A stretch of 64,000 bases of DNA from Hemileia vastatrix (taxonomy: Eukaryota > Basidiomycota > Pucciniomycetes > Pucciniales > Zaghouaniaceae): NCBI GenBank assembly GCA_030280995.1, contig JASXTE010000016.1:15577001-15641000 (forward strand). The letters run 5' to 3'. A model generated the notes under the pieces. It ran no database searches, was not told the origin of the DNA, and saw nothing but the letters and a program-made list of their open reading frames with translations. Position 1 is the stretch's first letter. Every line of letters starts with the position of its first letter. A program made the position numbers and the translations under genes. Below are positions 1 to 11,300 of the stretch, piece after piece.

Positions 1-714
1 GTTATGGTGTTGTTATTGGTATTTATTGGATGTTTATTGCTTAGTGGTGCTTATGTAGGCTTAAGCTAGGGTCACTTACTATGTCCCAGCTTATTGTCCT
101 TCATTTTTTTTCATTTTGGTATGTCTTATGTGTGTTTATTTTGTTTATTAGTGAAGTTATGGGTTTTTAGGGTTTTTAGGGTTTTCATGGGTTGTATGGG
201 TGTTTTAGGGCCTAGAAGCGGCCAGCCCGCCCCCAAGCGGCCTGCACACTCCTAAGCAGAGCCGCCTCCAAGCGGCATGGCCGCCTGGGCACTGGGGAGG
301 CGCTAAAATGCACTTTTATGCATGAAAAAGGCTGGGAAAGCTGGATTTTAGCTGGGGAATCGGTCAGGGTGGTCTGTGTGCTGGCTGTATGATGCGTGTG
401 TGGGAAGATTTATAGGGGAAGAATCTTATCTCTTGACTCATTGCCTCTCTGTTCCTCACTGTCTCATTGGCTGGTTTTTTGTTGGAATATATTACTGTTC
501 ATTTCAACTCTTTCTGGCAGTCTGTCTGGGACTATTATCTTCACTTTTAAAAAGGTCAAGAGTGTTTAATTAGAGGGTCTAGCAAACAGATCTCCAATTT
601 GCTGCAACAGGTAAATCTCACTTATTTTTCTAAAGGGACAGGGGATTTTCTCTCTGGTTTTTCTCCAACTCCCTTGGTCAAGGCCTATAGCTAGTACTAT
701 AGGATTGTCTACAA
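1..714 (+). mobile_element. Partial LTR of family A, plus orientation
   Basis: The last 150 bases are the reverse complement of the start of the A LTRs at 22318, 41051, 49185 and 62631, and it ends in ATTGTCTACA at 714. Its 5' part lies before the window. The base after 714 does not begin a TGGCGCC primer-binding site, so it is a solo LTR or the 3' LTR of a plus-strand element. It contains a GC-rich block (about 215-300) with GCCGC/GCGGC hairpin arms, as other A LTRs do. Confidence 0.8.
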
Positions 715-1214
715 CGTGTGAGAAATAAAAATACAGAGTTAACACCACCTAATACAAGGGTGTGAGAAAAAGAAACTAAATAAAGAGTGTATATGAAATA
801 ATAAAGAATATACTAAATAGTGCGTTAATAAAAGATATTATTTTATTTTAAATAAAAATTTAAATCCCTTGGTCCGTCACACTTAGTACAAAAAAATTTG
901 ATTTAAAATGTTGATTCAACAAAATTTAAATAAAGGAATTTGAAAAGTTATTTTCTTTTTATATTTTTATATTTTTAATACTATTTTTATTCCCTCTCAT
1001 CTGCATTATTGAGCACGGTGTTAGGGAAAAAATGTATGTGACAGTTACTTATTTTTTATTAATTATTTACATTACTTATTGTACTTAGCTAGTTAGTTGT
1101 AAGTAATACATAAGTAGTTTGTAAATAATTAATTATTAATAAGGATTAAAAGGTGTGGCTTCATCTCAGTAAGATAATTAAATATTTTACTGGGTAAGTC
1201 TAGTAGCCTGGCTG
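715..1214 (-). repeat. Degenerate LTR-like segment related to family B
   Basis: This is an AT-rich stretch with no coding potential. It ends in GCCTGGCTGACA, which matches the terminus of the B LTRs at 7349 and 60812 in the same orientation. Homology to antisense gene 1 of element A begins immediately after it, so it appears to have cut the left end of element A1. The other terminus is not recognisable. It could instead be a different LTR family sharing the terminus. Confidence 0.35.
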
Positions 1215-1705
1215 ACAACTTATTTCAGACCTGGTTCATTGTCCTCTTCAACATCTTCTTCTTCTCCACAACCTGATCCACCTTCCACCAGCACCAAAAT
1301 ATTCAGACCATCCATTCTGATCCCAAGACTAGTCAACAAGTTACACACTTCAAAAAAGAGTTCCAAACCCGCTACAAACACTAGCTCTTCCATCCTTGGT
1401 CCTTCTGATGGTAAGCTCAATACTTCTTCATACTGAAATTCAATCTGACAAATTTACAGTTCATTTCCATTCAGACAGTGATGATGACAATTTGGGAACT
1501 ATTAAAGAACCCCCACCTAATCCATTGCCCATCATCAAAGATAACTTCCAACAACATTCTTCTCAAAAGAAGCATCACATCCTATATTACTTTTAATCCA
1601 CTCCTTCTAGGAACCCACAGACCTTGAAAAAGGAAGAACCTCATCCACAAGTTCAAATCCAATGCTGAACATTTTGTTACATCTCTTGATTCTTTTCTAA
1701 ATACT
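1215..1705 (+). pseudogene. Antisense gene 1 of element A1 (5'-truncated)
   Basis: This is the homologue of the A2 gene at 42173-42813. It keeps the Ser/Thr/Pro-rich stretch with TSTK and RPSIL, and the block reading IKDNFQQHSSQKKH, which matches IKAKFQQHTSQQKQ in A2. The N-terminal cysteine cluster has been removed by the upstream LTR-like insertion, and the frame is broken at least twice. The strand is opposite to gag-pol of the same element. The function is not known; the A2 copy suggests a Zn2Cys6-type protein. Confidence 0.55.
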
Positions 1706-1770
1706 TCTTGCCTAAAAATTTTGATTTAAAAATAAAAAATAAAAAAATCCTTATTTTAATGTCTTGGGGG

Positions 1771-2176
1771 ACTAATCCTTAGTTTTAAGTCTTTGGGGAC
1801 TAACAGCCCTCATTTTATAGTCTTGGGGGACTCTAAAACCCTCAGTTTATTGTCATGGGGGACTCAAAACGTGAATCAAAAAGAGAGAACCAGAGATAAA
1901 AACATTAAGGACCAAAGAAACAAACTAACATTCTGGGGTAACTGTTCTACAGAGCAGCCAGCTCATCAGTTACCCCCACACTTGCCTTAGCAAAATTCAG
2001 AGACTCCCCCTTGGATTCCCTCTGCCAGAATCACACCAAATCCATATTATCAGTTTATAGTCCTGAAGGACTCAACCAACAACCATCCTTAGTTTATAGT
2101 CTTGGGGGACTGTAACATTTCTCAGTTTAATGTCTTGATGGACTGCCAGTGTTCAGTTTAAAGTCTTGATGAACTA
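1771..2176 (+). repeat. Hairpin-motif array (family 1), element A1
   Basis: There are about seven copies of a 20-22 base unit of the form CAGTTTA-N-AGTC-TTGGGG-GACT, for example near 1776, 1813, 1842, 2056, 2094, 2126 and 2156. The four bases on each side of the 6-base loop are complementary in most copies. The array lies between the two antisense genes, directly upstream of a TATA-like box. The same unit recurs in A2, in C and inside pol coding sequence. Confidence 0.8.
1935..1976. repeat. Family 2 hairpin (GGGGTAACTG/CAGTTACCCC)
   Basis: A perfect 10-bp stem encloses a loop with a second stem, GAGC-AGCCA-GCTC. It is one of seven copies of this structure in the window, all in the 3' region of elements A and C. 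Confidence 0.75.
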
Positions 2177-2189
2177 ACCCCATTTTGCA

Positions 2190-2195
2190 TATAAG
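2190..2195 (+). promoter_or_regulatory. TATA-like box of antisense gene 2 (A1)
   Basis: TATAAG lies about 135 bases upstream of the ATG at 2328 and directly after the family 1 hairpin array. The A2 copy has CATAAAATA at the equivalent place (about 43386). The position fits a core promoter reading on the plus strand, opposite to gag-pol. Confidence 0.4.
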
Positions 2196-2327
2196 GGTGG
2201 AGCCACCTCCATGCACAGTGCTCCACAGCCAACCTGCTGAACTTCCACTCTTTCTTCATTATCTACACATCAATGACAAAATTTTCATTTATCTCTTTTC
2301 TCTTCATTATTTTTCCTTCACAGATAA

Positions 2328-3879
2328 TGGCTGAATCTCCAGACTTTGACCCATTGGACCTTCCCTGTTTCACTGCTCCAAAGGACTTTGCTTGTAAACA
2401 GTTCATCCACATGTGCAGGCCATGTACCTTCGCTCTTCCTACTCCTCAAGCTGAATTCTATAACAGAGCCTGTGATTCTTGCAACTCTAAAAATTAAAAG
2501 ATGTGACAGAGACCCCAACTATCCAATATCTCTGCCTTCACCTTCACACAAATATATTTCCAGATCTCCTACCAGGTCACCAGAGCTCGGGCCTTCTACT
2601 TCTTTATCTTTTGCTCCTTCCAGAAGATCACACCATTCTATTCCCAAAACACTCACTAAAAGACTTGCTTTATCTTCTCAAGAATCTGCTTTTATTTCAG
2701 CAAATTTGGCCAAATCAGCTTCAAAATCAGCTCCCAGGCTGCTAGACGGCATCCAGGCGGCCCTCCCGCCTTGCCAGAAAGCAAAAATCAGGCTCAAAAC
2801 TCCAAAATTCAGCCAGATAACAGCCAAAATACACCATTAAACACCAAAAACTCTACACAAACACCTCCTAGTGCTCCCAGAGAAATGGGTACACACCAAA
2901 TATTTTCCCCAGACAAACCCAAAAATTTCAACAACTCTAGAAAACCTGCCAGAGGACCTTCTGATAACACTAGAGCACGCAACACTGTTTCCAAACAAAA
3001 ATCTCCAGTTACTATAAGAAAAACTAACAACACCACTCCTCTGGCCGCCAATTATTCCTATGATGGTTCCCTTTCTTCTAGATCTTCATCTAGCAAATCA
3101 CAATCAGCTTCCAGGTCACCTTCTCCTGATCCTTCCTTCAACAACCCTGGTTCTCCACCACCAGTGTCCAACCCACCTGAGCCAAGAAATATTAATATCC
3201 ATAACAACAACAGCAGCCCTGATTCTCCAACCAAGCCACAGGAATGCCCTTCTTCTCCTTCATTGTCTCAACACCATTTAGAGAGTGATCATGAGAATCC
3301 ATACCACTATCTGATTGATCCTCCTTTAACATCCATTCATCTTTCTTCAACAGCTCAAATCCTGGCCGCTTACAAATTTGATGAGCTTCCAATATGTAAG
3401 TACCAAATTAATAAATCAATTTTCTTTAACAGAGAAAAATTACTGATCTCATTCTTCTGTGTAGTTGGAATCCCGCCTCCTAAAACTACAATTGGGATTG
3501 GCCAGCTTCTAGAAACTACCTTAAGGCTAGATTACACCAACATAAAACAACACCTAAGCATGATTTTTCAAAAATGCTTAAGGCCTTTGCCCTCCACGGT
3601 CCGTGGAATGAATTTGAAAAGAATCTGAGGAAAAAGCCCCTTGATGACCACTGGAAGATGTCTAGAATAATCAAGCACACCTTCCAACACTCAATCCCTG
3701 CTTCTTCCACTTCTTCCAAAAAATTACCTTCCACTCCGTCACCTGACCATTACAATCCATATACTCTTTCCAGCCCCCTACACCCCAAAAAACACAGTTC
3801 TTCTTCCAATTCTAACAAAAATCAAAAATGCCACCATAATCCAGACCAAAACACAGAGGCTTCTTCTTCCAGACATTAA
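2328..3879 (+). pseudogene. Antisense gene 2 of element A1 (Zn2Cys6-like, spliced, frameshifted)
   Basis: The start ATG at 2328 aligns with that of the A2 copy (43525). The N-terminus is cysteine-rich (ACKQFIHMCRPC, then ACDSC), but one cluster cysteine is Phe here. A 1-nt frameshift near 2495 follows, then a long Ser/Pro/Asn-rich region, including an open stretch from 2771 to the intron. A probable intron runs from GTAAGT at 3396 to TAG at 3464, and splicing gives a frame matching the A2 exon 2. A second frameshift near 3575 precedes the conserved domain beginning MLKAFALHGP and containing DHWKMSRIIKHT. It is opposite to gag-pol and lies between pol and the 3' LTR. Function is inferred only; a zinc-cluster DNA-binding protein is the best guess. 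Confidence 0.65.
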
Positions 3880-4570
3880 AATAAACAAGAAAGAAATTAA
3901 TAAGTCAATAAATAGAGAGAAAAAAAATAATTAACAGAAATATATATAAAAAAATTTGTTTTATTTTTATTTTTACTTTATTTATTTATTTATTTTATTT
4001 TATTTTTTTATTTTATTTTATTTTTTATTATTATTTTTTTAAACTACTAACATACTAAAAAACTTAAAAATAAATAACAAAATTAACCAAAAATATGAGA
4101 GCTGAAAAATTATAATGAAATGAGAATAATAATAAGAAAAGAAAAATGATAGTTACAAATGGTATCCCCCAGACAATTGATGAGCTGATCCTCTGATACC
4201 TTACCCACATCCAAGTGCACCTTGATGTGGATACATTGTTCAATAATTTTTAAATGAATTGAAAGAAAAAATAAAGATGAAATAATTAGAAACTGAGAGA
4301 ATAATAAGAGAAAGAAAGAAAATAGCATTTCCCGGCCAATTGATGATCCTTTCCCAACCAATGCTTTCCCACATCCAGGTGACCCTGATGTGGTAACACC
4401 ATATAATATAATTTTGTGATTTTTCCCTCTTTATATCCTAACAACTCCCATAAAAAATTAAAAGAAAAAAAGAGAAATAGAAAATGATCTAAAACTACTA
4501 TCTAACTATAGATAAAAAATTTAAAGTAAAGAGAAAGTCCAGCTCCATAGAAAGTCCATTCCAAGGAAAT

Positions 4571-4625
4571 GATCACTGGGTGGGCTCCCTCCAATAAGTA
4601 AAAATGATGGGAGACCACCAGTGAT
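4571..4625. repeat. Long hairpin GATCACTGG...CCAGTGATC
   Basis: The arms GATCACTGG and CCAGTGATC extend inward through TGG/CCA and CTCCC/GGGAG with one bulge and one mismatch, giving about 17 pairs around an AT-rich loop. Equivalent structures occur at 45679-45734 (A2) and about 26145-26203 (C, right arm decayed). Confidence 0.75.
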
Positions 4626-4767
4626 CCACCACCAAACCAAATAGACAAAAGAAGCCTGTCCCAAGCCAGTAAGCCAGTTTAAAGTCATAAGGGACTTGAA
4701 ACCTGAATAAAAAAAACCAGAACTAGGATTCAACTAGATAAACAAAAATACTTGAAACAGATATTAT

Positions 4768-4809
4768 GGGGTAACTTTTCCACAGAGCAGCCAGCTCAGC
4801 AGTTACCCC
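4768..4809. repeat. Family 2 hairpin
   Basis: GGGGTAACT pairs with AGTTACCCC around the conserved AGAGCAGCCAGCTC loop. This is the second copy in A1. Confidence 0.7.
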
Positions 4810-5025
4810 CACACTTGCCAAAATATAATCTAGAAGCCACCCTGGTTACCTTCTAACAAAACACAAAATCCAACACATTAAACCAAAACCAATAAGAGTG
4901 AAGAGTCTGGAGCTTGAAGAACAAAAGACTTTCCAGTTTAAAGTCATAGAAAACTAAAACCTGTGAAGAAAAACCAATACTAGGGTTCAACCAAATTAAG
5001 AGAAGGGGTTGGAAACAGACAATCT

Positions 5026-5066
5026 GGGGTAACTGTTGATAGATAAGCCAGCCCATCAGTCACCCC
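5026..5066. repeat. Family 2 hairpin
   Basis: GGGGTAACTG faces CAGTCACCCC with one A-C mismatch. The loop contains AGCCAGCCC. This is the third copy in A1, near the pol stop codon. Confidence 0.65.
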
Positions 5067-5201
5067 CACACTTTCCTAAATAAAATCTAGAAGCCCCACC
5101 CATGGGTACCTTTTAACAAAAAGTTTCCAACAAAACAGATGCACAGCGTCACCAAAATCAAAAATTTAAAGAATGGCCCATAGTTTATCCTTATTGCAGA
5201 G

Positions 5202-5380
5202 TCAATCTTCTTCACTTTTTGTGCCTTTAAGATAAAATCTCTTCACCTGATCTGCAGCCACTCTCTTCTTTAAGACTGCACCATCTAACTCCTCCAAAAC
5301 ATAAGAACCTCCAGACACCTGAGATCTGACTCTGTAAGGTTTATTCCATCTGTCAGCAAACATCTTTCCCCACTGACTCT
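5202..5380 (-). pseudogene. C-terminal end of pol (integrase tail), element A1
   Basis: The reading begins at ESQWGKMFADRWN and ends at the stop at 5202. It is the last part of integrase and aligns with the ends of C pol (26847) and A2 pol (46312). The rest of the gene continues at 15828, because a B LTR was inserted here with the 5-bp target duplication CCAAA at 5381-5385 and 15828-15832. Confidence 0.85.
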
Positions 5381-5385
5381 CCAAA

Positions 5386-6212
5386 TGTCAGCCAGGCTAT
5401 ACCAGGAGCCCAGTAAATGATATGTTAATTTATTGGACCTGAAAGAGGGCATAAGAATTGTATTTTATGTATATAAATTAATATTTTATTGCATAATAAA
5501 ATTATATAAGTATCTTATTAAATATAAGTGTTATATTAATTTTATTGTTATATAAATTTTTTATACATTTAAATTAAGCATAATATATTTTATATTCTAC
5601 AAATAATGGCGCATTTTTATGTATTTAATAATTATAAACTAATAATTAATTAATTACAAACATATATTATAATTATATATGTAAAATTGACTTATAATGT
5701 AATTAAATTAATTAATTAAATTTATATATTAAATAAAACTTCTTATATTATTAAAAAATAATATTGGGCGCTTATTTTGACCCTTAATTGTGTCAGAAAA
5801 ATTATTAAATAAATTATAACATTTATTTAATAATATAGTATTAAAATCCCCACTTTAAATTACAAATATCATTAAATTAATTATATGTTTTATTTAAACT
5901 AATTATTGAATTAATTACATAGTTAAAGCAATTAATTAAAATTGCTTTAAGCTGGATTAAATTTATTATATGAATTTTTGGCATGAAAATGATTTTATTT
6001 GTTTTACTAAAACCCTTTACATGTCACTATAATGTCTGTTTTGAATTATTTTACTCCTTGTTCTCATGTTTCAGACTTACTTTGTTACTAATTATTTTAA
6101 TTAAGTGTTTTGGGAATTCATGGTGGGAAAATGGTTAATTACTCACGGGGTTTAGTTAATTGTTTCATATTTTTCTCTTAATATCCATGTTTCATTTCTA
6201 CTCTTTTATATT
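5386..6212 (+). mobile_element. Solo LTR of family B, left part
   Basis: It begins TGTCAGCCAGGCTAT directly after the duplicated CCAAA. It is a plus-oriented, AT-rich LTR that is interrupted at ATATT (6208-6212) by the full-length B element and resumes at 15376. It is more diverged than the LTRs of the nested element, so it is older. Confidence 0.85.
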
Positions 6213-7349
6213 TGTCGGTCAGTCGTCTAGAAGAGGTAAGAAAAATAGGAGAAAAAGGAGGAGAGAAGGAGGAGGACAAGGGAAGATAAAGAAATAAATC
6301 AAAAATATATATTTAATTTATTTGAGAGGGAAACAACGGTGAGCAATTTTGAGAGGTGACAAAAACTTAGATTTTATTAACAATAATATTATTAAATGTA
6401 AGGGTTCTGCGCGGCAAACTCTTTTAATTACTATCAGACTTAAAGCAACCTTTAATTTGTTGTATAGAATTTTAATTAGATTTGTATTACTAATAAAAAA
6501 ATATAAACGTAATAAAATGGTTATTTAATTTGTTGAGTGTGTAATAAGTGATGAGGCTACAGGGGATTATCCAAGCCCCTTTTATAGGCAATGGGTCCTC
6601 TGAAGCACTACTATCTTTGTAAATACAATGATTAGAATGGAATAAAACAAATATATCAAAAGAGTAAATGAAACATAACAATATAGAGAAAAACATGAAA
6701 CAAATAATTAAAACCCCAATTAAGAATCCAATTTCCCCGCCATTAATTCCCAAATCAGTAAGTGACAATAGTGAATAACTAAACAAGATTGGAAACATAG
6801 GAACTATGAAAAAAATAATTCCAAACAGATGGTAAATTCTGATTAAAGGACATTTTAAGTGAAACAAAAAATAATTTGACGCAACAAAACAAGCAATTAA
6901 TCTCAATTTAGTCCAAATTAATTTATTTGTTTTTTTCTAACACAATTAAGGGTCAAAAGAAGCGTCATTAATTATTGTTTAGTATCATATGAGAGGTATT
7001 ATTTAATATATAAATTTAAGTAATTAATTTAAATATATTATAAATCAATTTTACACTTATAATTATAATATCTGTTTTTCAATTAATTAAATATAAATTT
7101 ATAATTATTAAATACATAAAAATGCGCCATTATTTGTAGAATATATTATATTATGCTCAATTTAATTGTATATAAAAATATATATAACCAATAAATTTAA
7201 TGTAACACTTGTATATAATAAAATTCTTATATAATTTCATTATGCAATAAAATATTAAGTTATATTCATTAAATACAAGTCTTACCCACTCTTTAAGGTT
7301 TTATAATTTATATATCATTTACTGGACTCCTGGAATAGCCTGGCTGACA
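6213..7349 (-). repeat. 3' LTR of element B
   Basis: On the minus strand it runs from TGTCAGCCAGGCT to GACTGACCGACA. It has a TATAAAA box at 6580-6586. It is the partner of 14238-15375. Confidence 0.92.
6580..6586 (-). promoter_or_regulatory. TATA box in LTR B
   Basis: TATAAAA followed by GGGGCTTGG is conserved in all B LTR copies (also 14606-14612 and 52589-52595 on the minus strand, and 15444-15450 on the plus strand). It is the likely U3 core promoter. Confidence 0.6.
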
Positions 7350-7361
7350 CTCCCTCACTCT
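7350..7361 (-). other. Polypurine tract of element B
   Basis: AGAGTGAGGGAG on the minus strand directly abuts the 3' LTR start TGTCAGCC. This is the expected site for plus-strand DNA priming. Confidence 0.7.
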
Positions 7362-7383
7362 AAAAAAACAATAAAAAAAAATG

Positions 7384-8346
7384 CTAAGATTTTTTCTTTT
7401 TGTATTTTTTCAACAGAGCAGGCAGATTTGAAATTTCCTTGCCAGGTATCCATGCATCATGTTCAGATGATTTGTTCTTATATCTCAATAAATATTCAGT
7501 ACCTCTTTCAGAAGTGCTAATTCTATCATTGAGAATTTTATCAATTTCTGCTGTTTCTGTGACTTCCTGAGGGTTCTTCTTAGGTCTTCCTCTTCTTTTT
7601 GGAAATAAGTCACTGTTGGAAGTATAAGGTTTAAGCAAAGAAATGGGAAAGACAGGATGTTTCCTATCATATGGAGAATACAATACAACTTCTACTGCAT
7701 TATCACCAACCATTCTTTTAACAACAAATGGTCCTACAAAAGGATCTTTTAATTTGTGGTTACCCTGTAAATTGAAATGGACAGTAGAGATCAACACTTC
7801 ATCACCCTTGTTAAATGTGTATTTTTTATGGGATTTATCCCATCTTTTCTTTTCATATTCAAATGCTTTATCAATACAACTTTGAGCATGTTTTCTGCAT
7901 AGCTGTTGCATTTGCATAAAAGATTTTACACCAGGGTGTAGTTCCAACTTAGGTAATTTATTATTGAGAATCTGAGCAGGAGTGTTTGGGACATATCCTA
8001 ACCAAAGCTCAAAAGGCTTTTTCTCAGTGACAGAATGAACAGTGCTATTATATGCAAATTCAAGACCAGGCAAAAGAGTGACCCAATCACGAGTAAATCT
8101 GTCATTGTCTTTATATTCTAAACCAAAGGCACAATACCTTCTAATCATATCTTCCAGAGTTTGAATCATTCTTTCAGCTAGACCATCAGTCTGAGGATGG
8201 TGAGCTGTAGACAATTTTAACTCACAGCCACAAATATCCATCAAAGAGGTCCAAAACACAGAAGTGAATTTTGGATCCCTATCAGAGATAATGGCTTTTG
8301 GAAAACCAATAATATTAAACATGTAAGACCACCATAAGAAAGCTAA
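7384..8346 (-). pseudogene. Integrase C-terminal half plus chromodomain, element B
   Basis: This is in the same frame as the 1734-residue polyprotein upstream, separated from it only by a TAA at 8347-8349. The eight codons after the stop lead into FNIIGFPKAIISDRDPKF. It holds the second catalytic Asp (SDRD) and the Glu of PQTDGLAERM with the usual DD35E spacing, followed by the integrase core end. The C-terminal chromodomain starts near ETAEIDKILNDR and runs to YKKKKS; such domains direct chromovirus integration toward marked chromatin. Without readthrough of the TAA the integrase of this copy is split between its first and second catalytic residues. Confidence 0.85.
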
Positions 8347-11300
8347 TTATTTGGTGGATACATCTTTGTGGGTTGGAATAAATTTGCACATTTTTGTGAA
8401 TCTATCCACTATTACCCAACAAGAGTTAAAGCTGTCTTTACCTGCAACAGGAAGACCAGTGACAAGATCCATATTAATGATTTGCCAGGGAGCACTAGGT
8501 GCTTCAATATGTTGTAATAATCCTGCTCTCTTACCTGTTAACCTTTTAGATTTTTGGCAGGAATCACAAGATTCAACATATAATTTTGTGTCTTCAGACA
8601 TATTAGCCCACCATGCAGTGTTTTTGATTCTAATCAATGTTTTTTCAAGATCAAAATGACCAGCTAATATGTCATCATGACAAAGTTTGAGGATAGTTTC
8701 TTTCATTGAAGGAGGAATAACAATTACATTGGTAAGCTTCCTTCTATAATATATATAACCATCTTCAATAGAAAATTTTCCTTTATTTAAAGCATTTTGA
8801 TACTTTGCAGGAAGAGTTTTTATTAATGCTTGAATTGAAGCATTCTTAGGATCATTCAAAATAGTAACTAATTTATTTAAATCAGAATCTTTATCATATG
8901 AATCCAGTATTAACTGTAATAACTCTTCTTCTATATCAACTATAAATATACCATGTATATGAACAGTATCATCTTCAGGTACATAAGCAGGATTTGAGTC
9001 ATTATTTGGCAGAGGCAATCTGGAGAGCATATCAACATTAGAGTGAACATTTCCAGCTCTATGGATAATAGTCATCCTTCCTCTGTATTCTTGAACAGCA
9101 AGTTGCCACCTGAACATATGTCTGTTAGGTGTCTTGAGGTTTAAGAGAGACTTCACAGCACTACAGTCAGTTACCAACTCAAATTTTTGGTCATCCAAGT
9201 AGTAATGAAGTTTCTCCAGAGCCCAAACAACTGCTAAGCACTCCAATTGAGTGGCACCATATTTCAATTCACTATTTCTTAAGGTTCTTGAAATATAACA
9301 AATTACAACCTCTGAGGATTTATCATTAATAATTTGCTTTTGGTGAAAGGCAGCACCCAGACCAATAAAGCTAGCATCTGTATAAAGTACAAATGGCTTG
9401 TTAAAATCTGGAAGAGCCAATATAGGGGCTGTCATTAAGCAACTTTTCAATGTATTAAAAGCTTTCTGACAGTCATTATTCCAGAGAAAAGCAACATCTT
9501 TTCTGGTTAGTTTTGTAAGAGGCAAGGCTATGACCTGATAATTTTTAATATATTGTCTATAATAGCTACACATACCCAAAAAACTTTGAATTTCTCTTAC
9601 AGAAGTTGGTGCTTTCACATTTTGAATGGCAGCAACTTTATTATGGTCTACACAAATTTGTAAGCCTGACACAACATGGCCAAGGACTTTCAAAGATTGA
9701 AAACCAAATTTACACTTTTTTAAAGATAAGGTCATATTGATTTCATCCATTTTTTTGAAAACTCTATTCAAGTGAATCATATGTTCATCAAAAGTTTTAG
9801 AAAAAACAATAATATCATCAATATAAACCATGAGCCAACCTTCAATAATTTCTTGATGGAAAGTGTTATCCCTGACCTTCTGGAAAACTGAAGGAGCATT
9901 TTTAGGGCCAAATGGCATCCTAACATACTTATATATTCCCATATGAGTAGCAATAAGCAAAAAATTTTGAGAATTTTTCTCAACTGGAACTTGATGATAA
10001 CCTTTATTACCATCCAGACAACTAATAAATTTTGCACCTTGCAAGGTAGCATGTATTGAATTAATTCTGGGTAAAGGATAAATATCATCAACAGTATAAG
10101 TATTTAAAGCTCTGTAATCTCCACATAATCTAGCTTTATCTTTTTCATAAGAAATTAAGACTGGGGAGATGACACAATATTTCGGGGTGACATCCACTTT
10201 CTCAATGATATTCATTTTCAATAATGTTTCAATATTATCTTCAATATCTTTTCTTTTTGATGGAGAAGCAGGATATGGTTTTTTCTTAAGGGTAGGAGGA
10301 ATATCACTCAAATTACAGGATAAGGTAATCTTCATTTCTTCCTGAACAATTCCCAAGACATGAGACCCATGAGCAAAAGCCATAGGGAAAGACGTAATAG
10401 AGGCAACAATAGAATCTTTTTGTTCACAAGTCAACTGATCACCAAAAGAAGCAGTATTTATTTCATGTAATAAATCATCCATTTCAGTTGTTGTTCTACC
10501 TTTACACTGGATCAGTGAGTTACAAGATTTCAACAAATGCCCAGAAGGTCTAGGAGAAGAAATTTTGAATTTTCTTTTCCCATTCATTCCTAAGGTAAAG
10601 CAATTATTTGCTGGGTCCAGTTTCACACCAAACATGGTTAAAATATCATTTCCCATAATAAACCAATTGCTCAAATTATCATTTTTCATGACAAAAAACT
10701 CACAAATAGCTCTGACAAAACCACCATTATATTTGAAAAATACAGAGGTTTTGTATTTGCCAATAGGAAATAAGGTAGAACCATACCCTCTCCATTTTTC
10801 AGAAGTTATAGGCAATAATTTACTCAAATATTCCTTATCCACTGAAGCCAAAGCTTTTTCAGATACTACACTTACTCCAGCACCAGAATCAAGAACTACA
10901 TCAACATTTTTACCATTAATGATAACAGGTGCCTTTAAAGGGGATATAGGAATAGAATTGTTAGTAATATCTTTAATTATCTCAGCATTTTCTACTGAAG
11001 ATAAATTCAATATACAATCTTCAGATATATTATTTAAATAATGGACATCATGTTCCAACATTAAAACATCTTTAACAGATTCATTGTCATAGGAGATATT
11101 ACTTTCACAGTCACTGGAAGAATTATTGACATCAAGTTCAACTTCATCAGTGTCTTCATTTTGTTCAACAAGATGAATTTTCTTGTCACAAATATGACCC
11201 TTCTGCCACGGTTTGTTACATTTATAACAAGTATTTGTTGCATATTTTTTAGGTGCAACTGGGGCAGAGGGTTTGCCAGATTTTTCTGGGAGCTTTATAG

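Larger units (their letters stand above)
3880..5201. other. Non-coding structured 3' region of element A1
   Basis: There is no credible gene here. After an AT-rich stretch (3880-4140) come two blocks with loop CAATTGATGA (about 4171 and 4335), each followed by a CCACATC/GATGTGG inverted repeat. These are followed by a long hairpin (4571-4625), two family 1 units (about 4675 and 4937) and two family 2 hairpins (4768-4809 and 5026-5066). The same order is seen in A2 at 45085-46311 and partly in C at 26000-26846. Confidence 0.7.

Noticed and set aside
1935..1976. CTGATGAG on the minus strand of family 2 hairpins, resembling the hammerhead ribozyme core.
   Set aside because: The CTG is paired in the main stem, there is no correctly placed GAAA, and there is no cleavage-site arrangement. 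The match is fortuitous.
2809..3051. Minus-strand frames opposite antisense gene 2.
   Set aside because: They are shadows of the Ser/Pro/Asn-rich plus-strand frame, with no recognisable domain and no conservation in A2.
6490..6906. A hydrophobic 138-143 codon frame in both LTRs of element B.
   Set aside because: It contains the conserved TATA box and nearby U3/R signals and is broken in the older B LTR at 52481-52830. It is best explained as LTR sequence.
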